From: Neurospora intermedia
Taxonomy: Eukaryota > Ascomycota > Sordariomycetes > Sordariales > Sordariaceae
Direction: 5' to 3'
DNA: 64,000 nt
Assembly (NCBI GenBank): GCA_037102815.1
Contig: BTPP01000004.1
Coordinates: 62,001-126,000 of the forward strand
In this document: positions 22,556 to 34,351 of the stretch, in pieces
How positions within the stretch are numbered: position 1 is the stretch's first letter
Layout of the letters: the number at the start of each line of letters is the position of its first letter
Position numbers and translations under genes: made by a program
The notes under the pieces: generated by a model
Told to the model about the DNA's origin: nothing
The model's input: the letters and a program-made list of their open reading frames with translations, nothing else
The model's database searches: none

Positions 22556-24778
22556 GATGAGGACTGGACTGCAACAGCCAGGTGGCTCTGAGGTTTGGTG
22601 ACTGGGACGTATGATGAAGAAAGGTCTTGATTTTGGAGTACGTAAGTCAACATGGCAACAAGTTGGTTTTTAAGGGGGCATCGCCATTCCAAAAGACTGA
22701 CCGATACAGTACAGTTGGACTCAGGTCGCAACGCTAGAGGTATCTACCATCCTGTACGTAGTGTACCTAGGTACATTAGATCTGGATCCAGGGACCCGGG
22801 CAAGACATCACACCAGTTCAGGTTGATAGAATGTAACGGCCTGGCAGAAGCAGGAACCCATTTCTTGAAGGGATTTGGATCAAAAAGGAAGGTGGGCGAC
22901 TTACACCAAATTAAGTAGCGTGCACTAGTGGCACGAGTGGGTATCTAGCATGCTGGAAGACATCCAATAGGTACGCTACTACTCAAGGTAGCATCAAGAG
23001 ACCAACAAGGCTTGTCGGCCCGCAAGGCGTTCGTTGTTGGTTGTTGATTCCTGAGAAGCGCTTTGTCAACCTTGGTCAATGAAGTCCGACTGTTGAAAAG
23101 TTGCAGTCACAAAGTCCCACAATCTTTGCAATGTGGGTGTCGATTATTACGCTTAGAACCCACTTTTTTCTACCTCAAGGTAAACATTTTATTGGCTTTG
23201 GTCGTCTCTTCTGGTCCGTGCCATCGTTCTCTCTTGGCGCCAAGCTTTGGAGGTTCTTTCTCGTTTTTGACGAGCAAGAAAAGATATCTTTACGAAAAGC
23301 TACCGTAGCGAAATGCTGATTGAACCAGTGAACGCAGCGCGCCCAGTAGCCGGCTTTTTGGTGTAAAAAGCTTTGTATCGGGTTGTATTAAGGTCGATGC
23401 AGCGGTTGAAAGACCTTGAGGTAGAAAAAAGTGGGTTCTAAGCGTAATAAGCGTTTCCGCAATGTGGGTGCGGATAGAAGCTGGCTCGGTGTCCCGAATC
23501 TCCATATCTCCATTATGCCCTGGCAGCGAGTGTCTCATGATCCAAGGACGCGCAATTTAACCTGATGTTGCCGTGACGAAGACTTTGAGAAGAAAGGCGG
23601 GATAAGGTCACTGATGGCACAGTGGGCGTGGGAGGCTTTGACGGTCTCTCATGTGCATCTGGATGCAATACAACCTCAGGATAGCTCCGCCCTGTGCGCC
23701 AATCACCATGTTTCCTCGAGCCGAACGATGGATACCGGATCATCATTTGCTGTATGTATTGCGGACAGCTAGAAACGGAAAGGGCCGAGGGTCAAAACCA
23801 CTGATCTCGTTGTGGTGAGTCAGAGCCACTCGGCTTGGGATAACACTGATGAATTGCAAGCCCAATCTGCAAATTGAAAATGCACAAGGTAGGTTGGCCA
23901 GAGGTCTCGGGCTAGCGATCCAACTGGTAGTGGGCAGTGGACACGGACGAATTGGTTCGGTCAGAGTCGTGATGTACAGTCCGATGCTGGTTTGTTTGTT
24001 AGCTCGGTACACACTAGGCACATTTCTATACTATACTCTGTCCATGAGACGAAATCAATTCCGAACAGTCCTAGACGTTGGAGGGACAAGTCAAAATGGC
24101 TGAGTACGGGTTATAAAGGTATTAACAAGAATTGATATGATATGTTGAATATTAGAAATGGCGTTTTGAAGGTAAGATCATGCATTAGGTAGCTAGTGAA
24201 AACGCATAGGAAAGTTGACGCGAGGTCTCGAGGTAACAAACAAACCAGTACTGGACTGTATTGACTGTTGGAAGCATGGTCTTGCTGCCGTTTAGGCGGG
24301 GCCCGCGGGGGCGCTGTTGGTGGTCTGATGCCGCTGCTGCAAAAGGAACACGATTCGAGGCTTGAAATTCGTGGGCATTGATAGCAAGAAATTGGTCTCC
24401 ACTGGTACCTAGGATGACGGGATGTGGGGTCGTTGAGGGTTCCATGAGACTTGGTGGTTTGCAATGAAGAAAATCGGGCGGAAGATGGGACGAACCAGGA
24501 CGGCGTGGACGGTATGTAACCCCAACCCTAAACCCTGGGTCCCCTGGGTGCCCGGGTTCCTTTCTGCCTGGATGGAGCCCCACAATGGTCAAGTGCCCTG
24601 CAGGGTGGCCGCCCGCAGTCATGTGCCCACGCGACGCGCTGCTCGCTGACATCCGCAAGCCGTAGAGGTGTTCGCGGTCCACCAATATTCACAGTTCACG
24701 CCTAGCAGGTTGCCTTCGGTGTTCCTTTGCTTCGTTTCATTTTCAGTTCCACAAAGACAACCGGGCAATGCGACAAAC
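22556..24778. other. Long intergenic region with an inverted-repeat element
   Basis: No gene is supported in this 2.2-kb gap. The small frames are shadows of one another, and those at 23100-23540 share peptide text only because they read the two arms of the inverted repeat at 23144-23450. The last 100 bases are the DPB11 leader, which includes an upstream ORF starting at 24768. Confidence 0.5.
23144..23450. mobile_element. 307-bp inverted-repeat element, MITE candidate
   Basis: The first and last 38 bases (23144-23181 and 23413-23450) are perfect reverse complements, beginning TTATTACGCTTAGAACCC. They enclose 231 bp with no coding frame. This is the layout of a miniature inverted-repeat transposable element. 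If the true ends start inside the TTATTA, a TA target duplication flanks CGCTTAG on both sides, which would suggest a Tc1/mariner-type origin. A 12-bp direct repeat (GCAATGTGGGTG) also lies just outside each arm (23128-23139, 23459-23470). The perfect arms show no RIP damage, so it is either young or too short for RIP. A hairpin RNA locus is an alternative. Confidence 0.55.
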
Positions 24779-27700
24779 ATGTCCAACCATCCCGCGTCTT
24801 CATCGCGCGCCGGATCGCCCTCATCAGATCATGTTCTCTTTGATCCTTCCCATCCTCTCAAGGGCGTCGTCGTGTGCTGCACCAGCATCTCGCCAGAACT
24901 GAGGGTACCACCCACCTGCCGCCCTCAGCCTCGCCCTCCTCCCCGCAGCCTTGACAGCCAACTGACTCTGTGAAAATCAACAGACAGACATCGCCAACAA
25001 GACCGAAGAACTCGGCGGCAAGCACAAACACGACCTCACCCCCGACTGTACCCATCTCATCGTCGGCGAACACGATACGCCCAAGTACCGCCATGTCGCA
25101 AAGGAACGCCCCGACGTCAAGGCCATGGCCGCCGGCTGGATCGAAGCCCTCCGGAAGCTCTGGGTCGAAGACGCCGACATCGACTTCATCGCCCTCGAGA
25201 AGGAATGGGAGCTGAAACCCTTCGAGACCGGCGGCGGCGAGCCGAACCTAGTAGATGGCACAACCCATCCCCGACGAAAACTCTTGGTCTGCTCCACCGG
25301 GTTTATGGAGCCCGAAGAGCGCCAGCACATCATCGACATGGTCGAAAAGGGCGGCGGCATATACACGGGCGACTTGACCCGCCGCGTCACCCACCTCGTC
25401 GTCTACAAGCCAGAAGGCCGCAAGTACCAGGCTGCTCAGAACTGGGGCATTAAGACTGTTTCGGTCGAGTGGATCAACGATTGCGTCGAGCGTGGCCTGA
25501 TTCTAGACGAGAAATACTACGACCCCCTTCTGCCACAGGACGAACGAGGACTTGGTGCTTGGAACAGACAAAGCGGCCGCGTTCCCTCCCTGGGCAAAAG
25601 ACTGAGAGAAAGCGCCGCCGAGGGACAAGAAGCCGGGAGGAGAAAGCTGAGAAAGACTGCTAGTATCAAGCTCAACAGCCAGAGGGATAGTCTGTGGGGA
25701 AGCATCCTGGGTGTACCCCCGGCAGCCACTTCTTCGCCTGCTGCTGCTGCTCCGGCTCCCCTTACCGGAGCTTCTCAACCACAGCCGCCTGCCTCAGCAC
25801 CCGCCCCGCGCGATCCGAGCCAACAACAGCCTTCGGGCCCAGAAGCACAATCGGTGGACACCCAGGGCTCGAGGCTTTCGTCGTTCGGCATACCACATGA
25901 CGACTTCATATTTGCCTACTGCTGCTTCTACATTGCCGGTTTTGCCCCCAAAGAGACCGAAATCCTCATCAACACCGTCGCTTCCCTAGGCGGCGTCGTC
26001 TGTCAAACCCTTGACGAGTGCGCGTCTGCCTCTGGCGCCCAAATGGCTCACCGCTTCCTCGTCGTACCACAGAACTCTCAACCAGACAGCCACCCCCGCC
26101 TTCCACCCAACGTCTACATCATTACCGAGTTTTACATCGAACGGTGTTTACACAAGAAATACTTCTTCGACCCCCACGACCATGCCCTCGGTCAGCCGTT
26201 TCGCGCGTTTCCCATTCCAGACTTCGATACACTTTCTATCTCGACAGCAGGGTTTACGGGCGTCGATCTCAACCATGTGGATAAAGCTATTAGGCAATTG
26301 GGTGCCAGGTACGAAGAGAGGTTTACGGCTGATGTGTCTGTTCTCGTAGCACCGTCGGTTTCAGTTATAAGGAAACAGAAACTCGACATGGCGCTCCGGT
26401 GGAAGGTACCGATCGTTACGGCAGAATGGTTGTGGACGTGCATCAATTCGGGGTTCAAGTGCCCTATTGAGGACTTTCTCTTCCCCGAACTCAACCAGAA
26501 GATCCGTTCCGATGAACCACCGGCGTCAAAGGGCAGCCAGGTCCCTAGGCAGGATAAGCCTACGGAGAAGCAAACAAAGCAATCCAAGCTAGAGAGCGTT
26601 GATGAAGATCTACTCCCCAAACCGGCTGCCGCCGCCGCCGCAAGCAAATCACGCAGTCGCGTGGACGCCTCCGACTTTACCTCTGCTATCCGAGAGAAGA
26701 TGAGATCTTCAGCTTCAGAGTTCAAGAACACGAAAGCAACGCCAGCGCTGGCACCGGCATTAGACGAGTCCCACGATAGCTACGAGACAGCACCGAGTCA
26801 GCGGCAAGCAAGCACGGCGAATACCACACCTGGAAAGAAGAAGTCGGCAGCATCAGCTGGCGCACCGCTAACCGATATTTCCAACCTCTCCCAGCCCGCC
26901 TCCTCTTCAAATCAAAAACAAAAGGAGCAGCCACCACGCAAATCACTACACAAGATACGAAGCGAGATAGCAGATTCTGACGCGGAGTCTGCAGCGGACG
27001 ACGACGATCTTCCCCTCCCTGGCGAAGACGACTTGCCAGTCGTTGTCGAGGGAGAGTCCGGCAAACGACAACAGTCTAAATCGCCGAGCAAGCTTAGAGC
27101 CTTGGAGGAAGAGCCGGTGATAGAAGACCCAGGCGAAACCGGCGAAGAACTCCGCCGCCGCTTGCTCAAAGAAGCAGAAGAGAAGAAAAGGGCCGAGAAG
27201 GTAAAGGTGACGGATCGATTGGTGGACTTGTTGTTGGATGCCGGTGGTGACGGCGAGGCCAGCATGGAAACTGCCGCAGCAACATCATTCGCCAGCGCCC
27301 TCTCATACACACATGGGGGCAGAGGCACCTCCGTCACGGCTGTAGAGACAACAGAGGCCAGGGCTATGATCGCGGTAACAAGAGCACCAAGCGAAGCCGC
27401 CTCCGTGCGCTCTGATGACGGATCCGTCACCGGCAAACCCCGTCGACGGAAGCGAGAGATCCTAGGGAGAGCCATGAGCAACGTATCAGCGGCAAGCGAG
27501 GACGGTCAGGCAGCCGATTCCCCCCCTCCTCGTGGAGCCGAGCTAGTAGGGCGCCAAGCTAGATCCCTTCGAACTTCGACTTCCGGTCGCCATGCTCAAC
27601 AGTTACAGCAGAACGAGACCACTCCCCCAGCAGCCGCGCCTGCCACCACCACCACCGCCGCCACCGCTTCAACAAAGCGCAGAACCCGCTCCAAGAAAGA

Positions 27701-28004
27701 CGATAAGGAAGGGCCGCCCCCCACCCAAGTAGACTACCAAGACATCGACTCCCGGAAGGCCAGGCAGAAGCTCCTCTCCAAGCTCAGCGACGATAAAGCT
27801 GCCGATCCCGCGGCCGTCTCTAAGCGAGCGGCGGAGGAACAGACGACAGTGTCGATTGGAGACTTGGATGCGTTTGTTAGGGAGAATGAAGATCACGGCA
27901 TGGGAAGCCCAACGGGGCTGGGGAGGACGATGAGGAATGCTGCGCATGGGGAGAAGGGGTATGGAGGGAGGAAGAGGACTACGAGGAGGTCGAAGGGGGC
28001 ATAA
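24779..28004 (+). CDS. DPB11: Four-BRCT replication/checkpoint protein (Dpb11/Rad4/TopBP1 homologue)
   Basis: The scaffold protein binds phosphorylated Sld3 and Rad9-type partners to start replication and activate the ATR/Mec1 checkpoint. Exons are 24779-24904 and 24984-28004 (1048 residues). The 79-nt intron has a weak donor GTACCA and acceptor AACAG, and its removal joins SPELR to TDIANKTEELGG within BRCT1. BRCT1 lies at about residues 15-100 (THLIVGEHDTPKYRHVA). BRCT2 is at about 110-190 (VTHLVVY, VEWINDCVERG), BRCT3 at about 300-395 and BRCT4 at about 410-500 (VTAEWLWTCINSG). The remaining 500 residues are a disordered, basic, Ser/Ala-rich tail with acidic patches and many SP/TP sites. 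Pairing of BRCT1-2 and 3-4 matches yeast Dpb11. The start has context AACATGT and an overlapping uORF. Confidence 0.93.
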
Positions 28005-28701
28005 AACCTCGATCGAGGCGATGATGGAACGGGAGAGTCATGAGCAAACAGTACTACTAACATATAGCGAAGCATTCTAGTTTCAGTTTAGCTACCTACC
28101 TCAGGTTTTGTTTGATATCTCTACCTAGTACCTAGGGAACCTTGGAAATATTTATATTTGATGGACTTTCTTAGACTTGGCGATGCTTGGAACTTTCTCG
28201 CGGGTTTTTCCTTGTTCAAATCATCCTATCCTACCTACCTCTACTTTTTATTCCTATATAAAACTGATGCATTCAGTCTCTCTGCCACGTCCTAATCTAG
28301 TTCTGCTTAGTACCTGCTCCTACCACACTGCGCGTAATTGCTTAAAAATTGTCCCAAATTTGAAAGTCAGTAGATTCTACTTCACAAGCAGCATATTCAC
28401 ATAATCAACATGGCTGCCTAGGTAGGTACCTACCTAGGGATCCGAAAGGACCTAACTAGCAAGGTCCAATTTGGTGCATTTGATCTTGGAACAAGCATAT
28501 CCATAGCTCAAAACGTTTATAGAAATTAGATCGAGGTCTTGAACTAACAAACAAACCCAGTCATTCATTCAATTGAGCTGTACATGGTCGTAATCATTAC
28601 AGAAAGAAAACCCGTGGTATATCCATCATGTCCAAACCAACCAAAGTAGTCATATCCAAACCCCATGAACTTCCTCTTTTCTCTCTTTCTCTCAGTACTC
28701 A
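28005..28701. other. Convergent 3' region with a perfect 22-bp palindrome
   Basis: This gap lies between two genes that face each other and should hold both 3' UTRs. It carries several TACCTA motifs and a perfect 22-bp palindrome at 28417-28438 (centre GGTACC). No gene is seen. Confidence 0.5.
28417..28438. repeat. Perfect 22-bp palindrome of TAGG/CCTA units
   Basis: Positions 28417-28438 read the same on both strands, centred on GGTACC. It is built from the TAGGTAGG/CCTACCTA motif found in many gaps of this window. It could form a cruciform or act in transcript termination, but nothing in the sequence decides this. Confidence 0.7.
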
Positions 28702-31342
28702 TCACAAATGCTGACTGGCCTCGGTCAGAATACTCAGCAGCGTAACCGCCGCGCCTCCAATGAGTGCGCTCTTGCTCGACTTCTCGCTGCGTTCTCTGCG
28801 CTCCCGTTCCCTGTCGCGGTCCCGATCACGGTCTCGATCATGGTGGCGGGAGGAGCGGTGACGATCGCCGCGGTCCCTATCCCTTTCCCTGTCGCGGTCT
28901 CGGTCTCGATCTCGGTCCCTGTCACGGTCCCTTTCGCCGCCACCGCCATCTCGGTACCTAGAATCTCTGTCGCGATCCCTATCTCCTCTATCACGGTCGC
29001 GGTCACGGTCCCTTTCTCTCTCCCTTTCCCGGTCTCTGGCGTCTCTAGGATCCCGGAGGTCACGATCACGCTCCCTGTCCCTCTCCCTGTCCCTTTCTCT
29101 ATCCCGATCTCTCCTCGAGCGAGAAGGGTCGCGGTGGTGGTCCCTGTCACGGTCCCTTCCAAGATCCGCCCCAACCAAATCTCGTGGGCGTACACGGCTT
29201 CGACTCCGATCCCGGTCCCTGTCCCTGTCCCTTTCTTTATCATCCCGATGTCTGCTGCGGTCACGGTCACGGTCGTCCCTGCTCGGATCCCTATTGCTTC
29301 TGCGCCGGTTTTCGCGCTCCTCCTCCCGTCTCTTCCGCTCCGCATACTCCCCGGGGCTAATCTCTTTCGGACCATCCCTCCCAAACCTGACATGATTCGT
29401 GTTCTTGTTCTTGAGAATCGGTTTCGGGGCCGTGGTAGTGCTGCTAGGGCTTGTGATACTACTGCTGATCTTTGAGTTATCGTCTCCATTTACACTTGCC
29501 GGCGGCGACACAATCACCGGTTGACCGGCCCTCTGGGCATCCTGGTTGGTAGAGGCATTGATTGATGCATCACTCGCCCGCCGCCGACGGTGTCTCCTCC
29601 TCCTAGCAGCAGATGCATCGTCGCTCACGTCGTCCGTGTCTGAGGACTCGCTGCTGCTGCTGTTGTCTGAGTGCCGCCGGGTCTCTGCTCTGCGTCGGTG
29701 GCGACCGTCACTGGTCGTGTCAGGTGTAGGCCAGGTACTGTGTCGCCCCTGACTAGCAGCAGCATATCTTCTGGCATTCCTGACCTCGGTCGTTTGTCTG
29801 GCAAACTCGAGAATGTCTTTTTTGGTCAGCTCGCCTAACACAGCAACGAAATCGGGACGAGCTTCGTAGCGCACGCCGGCCCTTTCGAGCACTTCGGGAG
29901 ACACCAGCTTGCGCTTGATGCGGGTCCATTTCGCGTCTATGGGAATTTCCTTGCCTTTGCCGTCTGGTGCTAGACGGGTGTATTGTCGAGGACTTGTGGG
30001 CTTGGGGCTGGGTATGCCGTTGCCTACTGGGGGTGCAGGTGACATGAACGAAGCTGCGGTGGTTGGTGGCCCTTGGGAAGGTGGTGCATCTGGGTAGGGC
30101 GGCATAGCCAGGGGTGGGACGTAGCAAGGGGAAGTGCCGTACTGGGCGGCGGAGGAAGAGGCAGAAAGCATGCCGTTGCTGGACTGGGACTTGTTGCCGG
30201 GGATGGCGAGCGGTGGAGGGCCGCCGGGAGTGAGGTAATGTCCTTTGCTGGGCGAGGTACCGGGAGAGGCGGAGTGGTGGTCATTTCCTGTGGGATAGGG
30301 GGCCAGTTGCATGGAACCCATGCGGGCGGCGAGAATGTCGGGATTGTGATTGTCGAAATCCATAAGGTCGCGGGTTGAGATCAAGGCACCTGCTTGGGAC
30401 CCAGTGATGGAATCCGAGTCTGAAGCGTCTGGGGTTTGAACATCGTAGCTGTACTGGCTGTTGAGACCAGGGGTCCTGTGGTGGTGGAAGGGCTGCAAAG
30501 CTCGTGGTACCTTGGGGTCAAAGTCTGGAAACCTTGAACTGTTTTGTTGACCGTTGGACGAGGCATGGTGATCGAGCAAACCACGGACGGACGGCGGTGA
30601 ACCGGCGTGAGGGGATTGGTTGGCCTCGAGTTCGCGGATATAGGCTCGTAGAACCTCCTGTTTCCATTGTGAGATGATGCTGTTTCACAAAGGGCCATTC
30701 ACCGCAATAGATGTCACGAACCTTATTCTTCCTCAGGATCTCGGGCGAAAACCCCTCCTTTTCGAGCTCCTCCTTGAAGGTCTGCCAAGTATCCTCCCTC
30801 ATTTCGGTGGTAGGGGACGCTCGGTTTTGGAACATCCTCGTCGCCACCCGTTCCAGCTTATCCTTGATCATGTCCAGCTGCTTGCCATCGGTATGGTTCA
30901 ACACCTCCTGGGCATTCTCCGGGTTATGAACCTGCACGGCATCGAGAAGCTTGGCGATCTTGCGAGTCGGGGATTCCAGATCCAAGAGGTTCATCCTCAA
31001 CTGCAGGCGGTCATTCACACCATCGCGCCCGTCGCCATATTGGCGGAGGATGTCGTCCACTTCGCGCAGGGCTTCATCGCTGTCTTCGACGGCGGAGGCT
31101 AATCGTTTGGCGTAGATGTTATCGCGCGAAGTGTCCTTGAGGACCGAGTCCTGATCTTGGGATTCAACGTGCAAGTATTTCAAGGCTTGGTGCAGGCCTT
31201 TGAGGTCCTCCTCCATCCACTTGAGGGGCACGTCGTCGGCGGCGTCATGATTGACCCGTTTGACGTCGCGGAGTAACTGACGAGCGTAGGCGTGAACGGA
31301 CTCGACAGTCGGGGTTGAGTAATCGCCAGAAGGAACCGTCAT
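28702..31342 (-). CDS. DUF8035-like protein with long Arg-Asp repeats
   Basis: Two exons are inferred: 31342-30722 and 30657-28702, giving about 858 residues. The 64-nt intron (donor GTTCGT, acceptor AACAG) joins LRKNK to EVLRAYIREL as one helix. The N-terminal 200 residues are helical. The middle (about residues 230-430) is Pro/Ser-rich and disordered. About residues 435-490 (WTRIKRKLVSPEVLERAGVR) match a fungal domain I associate with DUF8035. A His/Arg/Ser region and some 180 residues of RD/RE/RS repeats follow, then a short C-terminal hydrophobic stretch (ALIGGAAVTLLSIL). RD repeats recall splicing factors such as U1-70K, but no RRM is present. The hydrophobic tail argues for membrane anchoring. 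Function unknown; the donor site is the weak point. Confidence 0.78.
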
Positions 31343-34300
31343 CGGAATAAAATCGGGAGTGTGAAAGGTCTGGTGTTATGATGAAAGGTCCCACGTGGGG
31401 ACAATCAGTGGATAGGTATGTGGGTTAGTCTAGCTCTCGTGCTATCAGCGGAGTGCGGTGGTGGATTGAAGCTGCTGGTGCGTTATGTAACCGCGATTCG
31501 ATGGTGTTTTTTTTTTGCAGAAATTCGCCAGATGAAGTGAGAGAACGTCTGAGAGAAGAATGTTCGGGGGAAAGTTGAGGTCTGGTCTACTGTGACAAAG
31601 TTGTTTGGTGATCGCCTCCAGCTAAGCCAAGGTTGTATGGAATCGGAGAGTTAGTGGTCGTGCCAAGGACCGGGACAGGTCAAAATTCGGACGGACCCTT
31701 GTTGACAAAGACTGCCCGATGACCAAACTGGGGCAGTGTGGTTGCAAATCTTGGAGCAAGGGTGTAAGCAGGCCAAGCTTCTTTCCTTTTCGTCACCTGC
31801 CTTGGTAGCGCCGGAGATTCCGCGATTGTTGATGGAAAGTCAGGTCAAAGAGGGAGAGGGAAAAAAAAACCATGTGGATAGTGGGGAGCGAGCTTTGGGG
31901 AGGTGGAAGAGAAAAAAAAAACGGAGCTTGTCAGGTCTGCAATCAGTCAGGTTGGGAATCCGAAAGTCTTGGGCTGGGAGACTGTTGCCAGCCAATGACG
32001 AAGGTACAGAGAGTGGGAATTGATGCCACTGGATGATGGTCACCGTGATGGAGGGTGGGTGGGTGGCAGCCAACTTGAAGGCGAATTAACAAACGACATA
32101 TCGCGAGGGCTGCTGGCATGGCGTCTGCAATCCTGAAAGGAAAGGGGGGAGACGGATCGGAAGGGTGTCATATCCTGGGTTTGATATGAGAGATCACCAG
32201 AGGACCTGAAGCAATCCCTCGAAAGGAGCTCGGTGGTGACACGGCGCAATGAAACAGACAGCCCGACATTCCTGCTTCGACCCGTCGACCCGTCCGTCGT
32301 CTTGAACCGTTCAGTTAGTAGGTACTGAAGGATACTACTTACGGACATGGCGGCGACTTCCGAACGGATCTTGGAATGCCGTGTCGATTCGTACCTACTT
32401 ACTTACTGTACCTTGGAGGGTCCATTCCGTTGTTTGGGTTTCGATGCCCTGTCTTGGCACGGTGACGTCGTTTGACAAGACGGACCCGGCCTTTTTAAGC
32501 GAGGTGCCTTGTGAGGGGCAACCCCGGCCAATCAGAATCGAGGATCTACTGGGTTAGGAAACGAGGGAGGGGTCTTTGGGCTTTAGCGCCGTTAAACGCC
32601 CCTGGAGCGTGCTGCACTTTACTAGCTGCGCCACTGGTACCTCGAACGTCGGGGGAGCGGGCGGATACTGACTGTCGGGTACATATCACCGTCAGACAAA
32701 ATCAGGGTTCAATTCACTTTCCACAACCTAAGAACACATAATGGGAACTTTTAGAGGGGCATCCTTCATGTTTGGACTCGTATCTTCATCAAGACTTCGT
32801 TTGATGAGTCTACATTTTCCACCAAAATCGTATAAAGAAGCCGTGTTCAAGGTGAAAGGGGCCTTTTCCCGGCACCGCTCAAGACCCCAGTACTATGTAA
32901 TTCTGGTCGGGCTGTGCACGTCACAACGTCTCCCGTTTCCCCATATCTTCACGAGGCTGTGAACTGAACTAACCAAAGCTTCTTCATCCCTTCCATTCCA
33001 TTTCCATTTCCGTTCAGGACATACACTAGTGTACAAGAGTCACCGATGGCTGTAATGGGAATAGCTCCAGACTAAAGGTGTATAGTGTACCATACTCTGT
33101 ACAATGCAGTCTGATGACCGACCGACCGACCGCCTTGTGCTCGCTTGTGCTTGTGCTTGTACGTCTCCACTTTGTTCAAACAGTTACCAACCGGGGGAAA
33201 TGACTTGCATCTTGCATATCCGACACACATTACCTCTACAGTACATACAACTGCGTGGTACACTACACTACACGCACCGACGGAACTAAAGCAGACAGGC
33301 GAACCGCTTCTACCGCCGCCCAGAAACGCAGGCAAACTCACAGAAGATCAAAAAAAAAAAGGCAACTATAACCTCTTTTGTGACACACTCGGTAGCTCTT
33401 GGCATCAGAATGTGCATTTGTGTTGTGCATGTACCTAGGTACCTTACCTTTAGTGCATCTAAATTGTGCATTTTATCTACCTCTACGGCTCTACCTACAC
33501 TACTGTATATCCGCTCATTGGTCGGTATTGTATAACCTCCAGACCGCACTGCTTACCACAATAGTCAATATACTTACACTGCTCAGGGTTGAGTCATCAC
33601 CTCAACTCCTTCTTCTACAACTTTTCGGTAAGGTCTGGCAGTCAAGTGCTTACATTCTACCTACCTACTCAGCCGGGCCTGTTTCGGGATACATGTACCG
33701 AACGAATGGCATATTCACTCACACCCCTTCAGGTTGGCAGTTTCGAGCCAACGGTATTTCTTTGGGTGAGCGCTGCGAGCCGTCAGCCGTCAGCCTCACA
33801 AGATATAAAAGTCCTAGACACGACATCTTTACTTTGAGGCAACGAAGCCTCCTCCCCACTCTCTATCAGACCAGCAAGCAAACAGTTACATATCGGGTCA
33901 TTTGGCGGTTGCCTTGTTTTAGTCTTATCTCCATTTGCGGATGCGGCTACTTGACTCGCCAAATATTGATGCCAGCGGATGAACCAGTGGAGTATCACAA
34001 ACTACCTATCTCTAGGGTACATACAAACCTACCTAACATGCTTCCGCCGCGTGAGACACTGCGCGGTTAATGCACTTGAAGGGCACTTGTCATAAGTTGC
34101 TTTCCACGTTATATCCAGTATACCTAGGTAGGTAGCCAATTGAATTGTACTACTATCGCATCACAGGCCAGTCTCCTCCTTCCATATGACGGTTGTAACA
34201 GGAAACTCTTCGAGTCTGGTTGGAGGCTACAGGTAGGACGGGTTTGGACACCGAGGCCTCTTATATCATGTTGCTTGATTCCTAGTTGGAGCACCCTCCA

Positions 34301-34351
34301 TTACCGATTCGCAGCCAGCCGCTTATCACGACGTCGTTGACGTCCCGTTTC
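31343..34351. other. 3-kb intergenic region without supported gene
   Basis: The longest continuous frame, about 33399-34070 on the plus strand, starts without ATG, has no coding bias or domain, and runs through TACCTAC-type repeats, so I do not call it. The region holds the promoter of the DUF8035-like gene (31343 onward) and the 3' flank of the Elg1 gene. Homopolymer A and T runs occur near 31508, 31861, 31911 and 33350. No tRNA or rRNA was recognised. Confidence 0.5.

Noticed and set aside
24185-24685. A 166-codon minus-strand frame upstream of DPB11
   Set aside because: No domain or codon support; overlaps equally open frames on the other strand.
28708-29489. Long open frames on the plus strand and in another minus frame across the RD-repeat tract
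   Set aside because: They are shadows of the repetitive RD/RE codons; the Val-Pro-Thr peptide has no start context or independent support.
33399-34070. A 223-codon plus-strand frame
   Set aside because: It begins without ATG, crosses TACCTAC repeats, shows no codon bias and has no recognisable domain.
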